Shown here: positions 26,224 to 33,400 of the stretch, piece by piece
Position numbering within the stretch: the stretch's first letter is position 1
Layout: each line of letters opens with the position of its first letter
DNA from: Candidatus Poribacteria bacterium
GTDB lineage: Bacteria; Poribacteria; WGA-4E; GCA-2687025
DNA: 64,000 bases
Direction: 5' to 3'
Assembly (NCBI GenBank): GCA_028818695.1
Contig: JAPPNK010000014.1
Coordinates: 32,237-96,236 of the forward strand
The notes under the pieces: model-generated
The model's database searches: none
Told to the model about the DNA's origin: nothing
The model's input: only the letters and a program-made list of their open reading frames with translations
Position numbers and translations under genes: made by a program

Positions 26224-26266
26224 ATCGCATTCTCCGTATTCTGCCGCTGGAAATAGGTATTGAGTA

Positions 26267-26295
26267 ACGATACTCCGAACGCGGCTGAATGTCAA
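26267..26295 (-). promoter_or_regulatory. Promoter of the rplU-rpmA-obg-proB-proA operon
   Basis: On the minus strand TTGACA (26290-26295), a 17-bp spacer and TATCGT (26267-26272), about 44 bp before the rplU ATG. Confidence 0.65.
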
Positions 26296-26332
26296 AATCT
26301 TCGCAGCGGATCCTTTTCGCCCGGCATACCGC

Positions 26333-27073
26333 CTATCGCCGCTTTTCGGTAAAGGTCAGCTCCGGCAAGACGCCCCGCCCAAGAAACTCCGCCTCGTCGA
26401 TATAGGGCGACATGTCGGGCAGGGGAGGAGGATCGCCCCCGCCGGCAAGCGCCGCCTTCCGCCATTGACGCATGGCGGCGTAATCGGCGGGATTGCATCG
26501 GACGGCGAGCCAAATATTGAAATCGCCGCGGCTGCCTGGATGCCGCCGCATCTCTTCGTCAAGACCTGATGGCGTCTTGCCTGGGAAATGCTTCTTGAAC
26601 CATGAAACCTGAACAGCTTTCACGAACGTTCGCAGCTCACTCGCAAAGGCGCGGCAATCTTCAAGTCTCGCTTCCCCCATGACGCCGCCCCAAACATTGT
26701 GTTGAGCCGTTTGAGGAAACATGATATTCAAATCAACATAGCCGTCGGCTTTCAACTCAGAGCGAACGACCCTGAGGCTGGCTTCGAAGTCTTGGAAGTA
26801 GTCGTACCCGTCGGGAATACGGTCCGTTTCCATGTACTCCGCCAACCCAAGGAACTCTTTGGAAAAAAGGAGCGAAAAGACGGGTCGGGTTGTCAAAAAC
26901 AGATGCGGCTTCTCACCTTCTGGAATCACCGTAAGAGAGGATCGACCCCAGACATGCCCCGTTGATGTAACAGGCGGATAAAGCCAATCCAGTTCAATGC
27001 TCCACTCAAAATCCCAAGCGCGAAGCGTCGCTGTGTAGGAAGGCGTGATCTCAAAACCGCCCATGTGCTTCAT
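26333..27073 (-). CDS. Unknown protein, tandem paralog of 27142-27867
   Basis: About 246 residues, cytosolic (no signal or membrane segment). It is nearly the same as its upstream neighbour across its whole length, including WDFEWSIELD, IPEGEKPHLFLT, METDRIPDGYDYFQD, MFPQTAQHNVWGGVMGEARLEDC and the C-terminal LPELTFTEKRR. The best divergence lies between residues 185 and 215. I do not recognise the family. Start ATG 27073 or 27064; neither has a clear ribosome site, so translation may depend on the neighbour. Confidence 0.68.
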   Translation of the reverse strand: MKHMGGFEITPSYTATLRAWDFEWSIELDWLYPPVTSTGHVWGRSSLTVIPEGEKPHLFLTTRPVFSLLFSKEFLGLAEYMETDRIPDGYDYFQDFEASLRVVRSELKADGYVDLNIMFPQTAQHNVWGGVMGEARLEDCRAFASELRTFVKAVQVSWFKKHFPGKTPSGLDEEMRRHPGSRGDFNIWLAVRCNPADYAAMRQWRKAALAGGGDPPPLPDMSPYIDEAEFLGRGVLPELTFTEKRR

Positions 27074-27141
27074 TGATTTATCCGTATCGTCATCTCTCGC
27101 AGGAACGGCGCCCCGCGCAGGCGGACGAAAATCCGCAGCGC

Positions 27142-27867
27142 CTATCGCCGCTTTTCGGTAAAAGTCAGCTCCGGCAAGACGCCCTGCCCAAGAAACTCCG
27201 CCTCGTCGATGTAGGGCGGAATGTCGGGCAGGGGAGGAGGATTGCCCCCGCCGGCAAGCGCCGCCTTCCGCCATTGATACATAGCGGCGTAATCGGCGGG
27301 ACTGCACCAGGCAACGATCCAATCATGGTAATCGCGGCGGCTGCCTGGATTCTGCCGAATCTTTTCATCAAGATCGGAGGGCGTCTTGCCTGGGAAATGC
27401 TTTTTGAACCATGAAACCTGAACAGCTTTCACGAATGTCCGCAGTTCATCCGCAAAGGAGCGGCAATCTTCAAGTCTCGCTTCCCCCATGACGCCGCCCC
27501 AAACATTGTGTTGAGCCGTTTGAGGAAACATGATATTCAAATCAACAAAGCCGTCGTCTTTCAACTCAGAGCGGACAACCCTAAGGCTGGCTTCGAGGTC
27601 TTGGAAGTAGTCGTACCCGTCGGGAATACGGTCTGTTTCCATGTACTCCGCCAACTCAATGAACTCCTTGGAAAAGAGGAGCGAAAAGGGGAATTGGTTC
27701 GTCAAAAACAGATGCGGCTTCTCACCTTCTGGAATCACCGTAAGAAAGGATTGACCCCAGACATGCCCCATTGATGTAACAGGCGGGTAAAGCTTATCCA
27801 GCTCAATGCTCCACTCAAAATCCCAAGCGCGAAGCGTCGCTGTATAGGATGGCGTTATTTTAAACAT
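27142..27867 (-). CDS. Unknown protein, tandem paralog of 26333-27073
   Basis: A 241-residue protein, closely matching the downstream gene. The start ATG has GGGAGCAGGATCAG before it, better than that of the copy, so this is probably the parent gene. The DNA similarity between copies covers almost the full gene and includes the sequence around the stop codon (GCCTATCGCCGCTTTTCGG), pointing to a recent duplication. Trp-rich and acidic; no catalytic motif seen. Tandem copies that differ in a short internal block resemble immunity-type genes, but no toxin gene is adjacent, so that idea is weak. Confidence 0.7.
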   Translation of the reverse strand: MFKITPSYTATLRAWDFEWSIELDKLYPPVTSMGHVWGQSFLTVIPEGEKPHLFLTNQFPFSLLFSKEFIELAEYMETDRIPDGYDYFQDLEASLRVVRSELKDDGFVDLNIMFPQTAQHNVWGGVMGEARLEDCRSFADELRTFVKAVQVSWFKKHFPGKTPSDLDEKIRQNPGSRRDYHDWIVAWCSPADYAAMYQWRKAALAGGGNPPPLPDIPPYIDEAEFLGQGVLPELTFTEKRR

Positions 27868-27925
27868 CTGATCCTGCTCCCTTGAGTTAGGACAAATCCA
27901 AATGCGAAGGCGGGCGGCGACGCCT

Positions 27926-27990
27926 TAAGATTCCCGCTTGCGCGGGAATGACGGCCTGGTTGGCGGAGCCTTTTTCCCATAAATAGAGCG
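27926..27990 (+). repeat. Dispersed palindromic repeat, well-conserved copy
   Basis: The palindrome ATTCCCGCTTGCGCGGGAAT lies at 27930-27949 and is followed by GACGGCCTGGTTGGCG and GCCTTTTTCCCA, the same order as at 16737-16806. Confidence 0.8.
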
Positions 27991-28156
27991 ATCATCAGTT
28001 CAAATGTCTCTACTTTAGGCATAACGAACGACAAAACCGTCAGACTGAAAGCAAACACATGAGCGTATGAAGTTAGACGACCGCGCTGTTGCGCGATCTG
28101 GAGAAGATGCCGCTAGAGGCGCGCGTCGCAAAAAGGCGGAGTGATCGGAAGAAGAC

Positions 28157-28186
28157 GAGCTGAGGGAAGGCGCCTTCCCCCAGCTC
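28157..28186 (-). terminator. Terminator hairpin for the gene at 28201
   Basis: A 14-base arm GAGCTGaGGGAAGG and its complement CCTTCCCcCAGCTC, with one mismatch and a 2-base loop, lie 15 bp past the stop. On the minus strand it is followed by GTCTTCTTCC, only moderately T-rich. Confidence 0.6.
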
Positions 28187-28200
28187 GCCGCTTCATGGCG

Positions 28201-29160
28201 TCATTCATCAATGACGCCCAATTCCAAAACCGTCAGCTTGTACTCTGGACGAGAGGGCTGAAGATCTTCGGGCTTGGTCTCAGTTGACGGGGGCTGGAGA
28301 TGGCGCTCCCTCGCCCTGCGTTTTATCTCCTCAACGCTCCGCTTCCGCCTCTCTTTCCTGTGGGTTCTCAATTCAGGCGTTTTCATCTCGATCATCAACG
28401 TTTGTATGGCTGCGATAGCTTCCAGCGCCTCCGTATTTTCAGGGTCATGAGTCAGCTTGGTTTCCCACTGCGCGTACTCCTTTTCCAGCTGCGCGAGCTC
28501 CTGTTGACCCCATTCCGTATCTGCAGGGACGTACCGCGTTTGCCATATCACAACCACCTCCTCGTCCTCGTCGAAGTAGTAACGCTCTCCGTTGGGAAGG
28601 CTGAGCGAGCCTTTCTTCAATGCTAGGGGCGGTAAACGACCCGCGCGGACAAGAAACTGTGCAGAGTCGAACTCTTCCATTGGCATCCTTTCTTCCGTTC
28701 GTTCTTCCATCGGCACATCGTCGCCATACGGCAGGTACTGTGACAACGCCGCAGTGAGAGCAGGGTCTTCTTCGTCTAAAAAGATGCGGCCTGTGACGTC
28801 ATGATACGCTTGCGTCTCCGCTTTTAGCGGATCCACGCCCGCCGCTATCTGCGCGTCGTACTCAAGCCCAATCAGCTCGGCAAGATGGTTCGCCGCGTCT
28901 TCCCAGCCTTCAAACTTGTACGGTCCCGTATCCAATTCGGCAACCCCCGAATCGGCGCTCGGCTCCCCGTCTGCCGCGGACGTCTCCTGCGGCTGAACGG
29001 GAGATTGCGCCTCTTCCATCGATGCGGCAGCTCCGCCGGCGCCCTCCATGTGCCTCGTTGTCTCGGACAGCATGGGAGCGTCCCTTAACGAAAACCAAAT
29101 GAACGCGGCAAGGAGAGCCGCCGCCGCCAATGCGACGGGTACGGTTATCTTTCGAGTCAT
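28201..29160 (-). CDS. Unknown membrane-anchored protein
   Basis: A 319-residue protein with one N-terminal hydrophobic segment (about residues 6-24) acting as anchor or signal. A low-complexity Ala/Glu/Ser stretch follows (residues 38-72), then a mainly helical acidic body and a very basic stretch (RTHRKERRKRSVEEIKRRAR) near residue 275. No family recognised. ATG follows AAGGAGATATGAC. It starts 29 bp after the stop of the gene at 29190, so the two probably form one operon. The N-terminal layout suggests a periplasmic role (inference). Confidence 0.65.
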   Translation of the reverse strand: MTRKITVPVALAAAALLAAFIWFSLRDAPMLSETTRHMEGAGGAAASMEEAQSPVQPQETSAADGEPSADSGVAELDTGPYKFEGWEDAANHLAELIGLEYDAQIAAGVDPLKAETQAYHDVTGRIFLDEEDPALTAALSQYLPYGDDVPMEERTEERMPMEEFDSAQFLVRAGRLPPLALKKGSLSLPNGERYYFDEDEEVVVIWQTRYVPADTEWGQQELAQLEKEYAQWETKLTHDPENTEALEAIAAIQTLMIEMKTPELRTHRKERRKRSVEEIKRRARERHLQPPSTETKPEDLQPSRPEYKLTVLELGVIDE

Positions 29161-29189
29161 GTCATATCTCCTTTCTCTGACCCCAACAA

Positions 29190-30071
29190 TCAGAGACCAG
29201 GGCGGGGGAGAGGATCGGGGCGGGGGAGAGGATCGGGTTCGGTGAGATCGGGGTGGCGAGGGGGTGGAGGAGGGGAAGCGAAGCGACGGTTGCTGCCGTA
29301 AGACGCATCCAGTTCTGTGGGGCCATCGGGTTGGTTGATATCAGGCACCAGCCCACTTATCGTTGCCCATCCGCTTGATCTGTGCGAGGACCTATGTCCC
29401 ACTATCGTCGAAGGGTCATTGTAAATGTACCCCTCGGTGCTCACAGACTTTTGAACCGACTCCGGATCCGAAATCTTCCAGTAAAAACGCGACTTCCCAT
29501 TTTTGTCCGTGTAGAAGACTCTCCGCCTCTTCATGGTGACAGTGTTCGCGTCATGCTCGCTCTTACTCTTTCCTCCGGCACTGGCGCTACTATAAGCATA
29601 GAGTTCGATCTCCTCATGATCGCCCGGCAAACCGCCCGCTCTGTCGTCAACGATCGTGCCGTCGAACCACACTTCCGCCACGGAATATGCACTTGCCGCC
29701 TCGTGCCAACGATACCAATACGACGATCCGCGAACGCCATTCAGATCGTACCATGGAGTTATCTCCTTTGGGCCATGGGACCCGCTCCCGAGACTGTAGG
29801 TGAGACCGTAAAGCTGCGCAACATTCTCTTCGCGAACTCTCGAACTCGTCCAGTATTCAGATGGTGGAATGGCTTCACCAAAGTTGCGGCCGCTGAAACG
29901 GTACTCGTTTGTCGCGTACTCGCCGTATTCGGGCCAGCCCGTATCTGACCAGTCATGCGCGCTTGCGGCGAAGGCGAACGAGAGGAAGAGAAGAACGGTC
30001 AGCGCAGAGCTAACCCAGTTGACACGAAAATTGTGGGGGGGGGGGATTTGACATGCGTTGTGAAACATCAT
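29190..30071 (-). CDS. Unknown secreted protein with poly-C tract near its start
   Basis: A 293-residue protein. The signal peptide (residues 19-38, ending ASAHD) is preceded by an unusual 18-residue leader. Codons 9-12 of that leader include a run of 11 C (11 G on the plus strand, 30035-30045). The mature part is Tyr/Trp/Ser-rich without recognised domains, and it ends in a proline-rich tail with repeated DPLPRP encoded by short tandem repeats (29203-29235). ATG 30071 has GAAGGG 7 bp upstream. Loss or gain of one C would shift the frame before the signal peptide, so expression may vary by slippage. Function unknown. Confidence 0.65.
   Translation of the reverse strand: MMFHNACQIPPPHNFRVNWVSSALTVLLFLSFAFAASAHDWSDTGWPEYGEYATNEYRFSGRNFGEAIPPSEYWTSSRVREENVAQLYGLTYSLGSGSHGPKEITPWYDLNGVRGSSYWYRWHEAASAYSVAEVWFDGTIVDDRAGGLPGDHEEIELYAYSSASAGGKSKSEHDANTVTMKRRRVFYTDKNGKSRFYWKISDPESVQKSVSTEGYIYNDPSTIVGHRSSHRSSGWATISGLVPDINQPDGPTELDASYGSNRRFASPPPPPRHPDLTEPDPLPRPDPLPRPGL
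30035..30045. repeat. Homopolymer of 11 G
   Basis: An uninterrupted G11 on the plus strand (C11 in the coding strand of the gene at 29190-30071), by far the longest G/C run noticed in the window. Such tracts are prone to slippage and to sequencing error. Confidence 0.85.
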
Positions 30072-30437
30072 AGTTTGCCCTTCTTGACAAACGGTGTTCG
30101 GCGTTCAGCAGTCGAGCCAGTCCCAACCCGAACGCCTGCATTGATCATAGCGGAGATTCTTTGGCGCGACAACAACTTTTTTTCGCAACACAACGAACTC
30201 CGCCTCATTTGTATCGTAGCGGAAACTCTCCGGCGCTGCAACAACTATGTCGCCGCGCAACGAATTTTCTGCTACAACATGCTCTATCAGAAACTCTTCT
30301 CCGCGTCAACCCTTTTCTGACCTTACCGCTTTAGTCGGGACATATCGGCATACGAACGCAGACAGCGTCTGCGGCGCCTCTGGATTCCCGCGCGTTTTAC
30401 CGCAAGAGCGGGGGGATATACGAGGTCAATCGTTCTC
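30072..30437. other. Intergenic region with degenerate repeats
   Basis: No gene is supported. Between about 30140 and 30310 there are three imperfect direct copies of a roughly 60-bp unit (ATAGCGGAGATTCT, GTAGCGGAAACTCT and TATCAGAAACTCTT start comparable stretches, each followed by CAACAAC- or CAAC-containing sequence). Then comes a decayed copy of the dispersed palindrome repeat at 30354-30403, just past the stop of the giant gene. Confidence 0.5.
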
Positions 30438-33400
30438 TCATTTCAATAAAACCATGCGCCTCAGAGCCGTATATCCGCCCGCCTCAATGCGAACAAAATA
30501 TATCCCGCTGGCTGCCCGCTCTCCAAGGTTGTTGCGCCCGTCCCAGTAGGCGGCTCTCACTCTGCTGCGGTAGGAACCTGCAGGCAGCGCTCCCAGATCC
30601 ATCTCCCGCACAACCGCCCCGTCCGCGTTATAGATCGTCAAGCGCACATCGGACGCCTCCGACAGATCGAACGGAATCCATGTTTCAGGGTTGAACGGAT
30701 TCGGATAACTCGGCAGAAGCGATGAACGCGCCGGCAGCGAAACTGCATGCGCCGCCAATAAGGCGCGCAGCGCAGCTTCCCCTCTCCGAGACGCCGACCC
30801 TTTCACAACAAGCCGCTCCGCGTCCGCAAACCAGCGCGCCGCCTCGTCTAGATGCGCCGACGAGAACGCGGCGGCCGCATGCGCAGGAGGCGCGGCGAAC
30901 CATCCCGCCGCTTGGTCGATCGCGTCTGCAATCAGCAGGATGTCAAGTATGTCGACGACGCCGTCGCCGTTCACATCGGCTGTGATGTTCTCTGTTTGTC
31001 CGTATTGCGCCGCGGCGAGCGCCAGGTCTGCAAAATCGACGACGCCGTCGCCGTTCACATCGACGCGCGGCGGCGGCGTATGCCAGAAGCGGAAGGTGCG
31101 GTCGCGCGATCCGCTCAATAGCGTCTGCCCGTCCGGCGAAAAGGCGATCGTATAGACGGTTCCCGTATGCCCCTCCAAGACGCGCTTGCGCCGCCCGTTC
31201 CCCGCCGCCCAGAGCCAGATGGTGCCGTCATGGTGCGCGCTGGCGAGCGTCTGCCCGTCCGGCGAAAAGGCGGCCGAATGGACAAGCCCTGTTCCGCCGC
31301 CTCCGACGGTCAGGAGATGCCGCCCGTCCGCGGCGTTCCAGAAGCGAATCGTTTCATCGCTGCTGCCGGTCGCAATCGTCTGTCCGTCCGGCGAAAAGGC
31401 GGCGGAGCGTACCGCGCGTCCATGCCTCTTTTGAGAATAGATCATTTTTCCGTCGGCGCTCCACAGCTTGAACGTCCGGTCGGCGCTGCCGGACGCAATC
31501 GTCTGTCCGTCCGGGGCGTAGGCAACCGCCAAGACGGGACCGGCATGCTCCGTCATCGTTTTCAGCAGTTTTCCGTCCGACGCCCGCCACAGCTTGATGG
31601 CGCGGTCGGCGCCGCCCGTCGCGAGCGTTTGACCGTCCGGCGAAAAGGCGGCGGCGTACAGTCTGTCTGTATGTCCAGGCAGCTCTCTGACGAGCGCGCC
31701 TGTTTGGACATTCCATATCCGCGCGGAGCCGTCGTACGATCCGCTGGCGAGCGTCTGCCCATCCGGCGAAAATGCAACCGCGGCGACGCTGCCCGTGTGG
31801 CCCGGCAACGAAAACAGCAGACGGCGCGGTTGAACCTGCCAGATTCGCGGCGTCCGGTCGGCTCCGCCGGTCGCAAACAGGCGTCCGTCCGGCGAAAAGG
31901 CGGTCGCCAACACCGCGCCTCCATGCGCCAACCGATTGATCGTCAGGTCGACAGACGCCTCGGACGCTTCCGCCTCCGCCTTTGTTGCGGTATGCGTCCG
32001 CTCCCCGACAAGCGTCCGTTCTCCGTCGATGATCTCATACGCGCGGACAATCAGCGCATCACCCTCCTCTACAGCCGCCCCGGTCAACGCGGCGGCAAAC
32101 ATCCCCTCCGCGTCGGTCGGGGCGGCCGCTTCAAACTCCTCCGTCTGGGCGGTCTCGTTTTGGACTGTGATATGCAAACCCGCCGCGGGAATCCCGTCCA
32201 ACGTGAACGCGGCGCCGCTCAACGCAAAGACCGCGGGAGGCTGCGGAATCTCGACCTCTATGTCCAGTTGCGCAGACGCCGTGTCGATCTCCGCTTCCGT
32301 TACGACATGCTCTGCGTCTCCGACCAGCGTTCGCGCTCCGTTCACATCCGCATAGGCGTAGACGGCGATCGTTTCGCCTTCGCCCACAACTCCGCTCGGA
32401 TCAAAAAAGGCGATCGTATAGTTGCCCGATGCGTCTGTCGGACCGGCCGCGGCGAATGTGTCGGATTTAGTCGATGCGTTTTCGCCTTCGACCATAACGC
32501 CCTCCGCCGGCGATCCGTCCATCTCCGCAACAACCCCGCTCAGCACAAACGCAGGGGGGCGAGGCTTGGGAATCTCAACCTGTATGTCCAGTTGCGCAGA
32601 CGCCGTGTCGATCTCCGCTTCCGTTACGACATGCTCTGCGTCTCCGACCAGCGTTCGCGCTCCGTTCACATCCGCATAGGCGTAGACGGCGATCGTTTCG
32701 CCTTCGCCCACAACTCCGCTCGGATCAAAAAAGGCGATCGTATAGTTGCCCGATGCGTCTGTCGGACCGGCCGCGGCGAATGTGTCGGATTTAGTCGATG
32801 CGTTTTCGCCTTCGACCATAACGCCCTCCGCCGGCGATCCGTCCATCTCCGCAACAACCCCGCTCAGCACAAACGCAGGGGGGCGAGGCTTGGGAATCTC
32901 AACCTGTATGTCCAGTTGCGCAGACGCCGTGTCGATCTCCGCTTCCGTTACGACATGCTCTGCGTCTCCGACCAGCGTTCGCGCTCCGTTCACATCCGCA
33001 TAGGCGTAGACGGCGATCGTTTCGCCTTCGCCCACAACTCCGCTCGGATCAAAAAAGGCGATCGTATAGTTGCCCGATGCGTCTGTCGGACCGGCCGCGG
33101 CGAATGTGTCGGATTTAGTCGATGCGTTTTCGCCTTCGACCATAACGCCCTCCGCCGGCGATCCGTCCATCTCCGCAACAACCCCGCTCAGCACAAACGC
33201 AGGGGGGCGAGGCTTGGGAATCTCAACCTGTATGTCCAGTTGCGCAGACGCCGTGTCGATCTCCGCTTCCGTTACGACATGCTCTGCGTCTCCGACCAGC
33301 GTTCGCGCTCCGTTCACATCCGCATAGGCGTAGACGGCGATCGTTTCGCCTTCGCCCACAACTCCGCTCGGATCAAAAAAGGCGATCGTATAGTTGCCCG

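Larger units (their letters stand above)
27868..28200. other. Intergenic region with dispersed repeat and terminator
   Basis: No gene is supported. It contains a well-kept copy of the dispersed repeat (27926-27990), about 160 bp without recognisable signals, and the terminator hairpin (28157-28186) of the gene at 28201. A short minus-strand frame at 27855-28058 is made of the repeat and has no ribosome site. Confidence 0.6.

Noticed and set aside
26333-27867. Insertion sequence
   Set aside because: The duplicated genes have no transposase motif, and no inverted repeats bound the unit.
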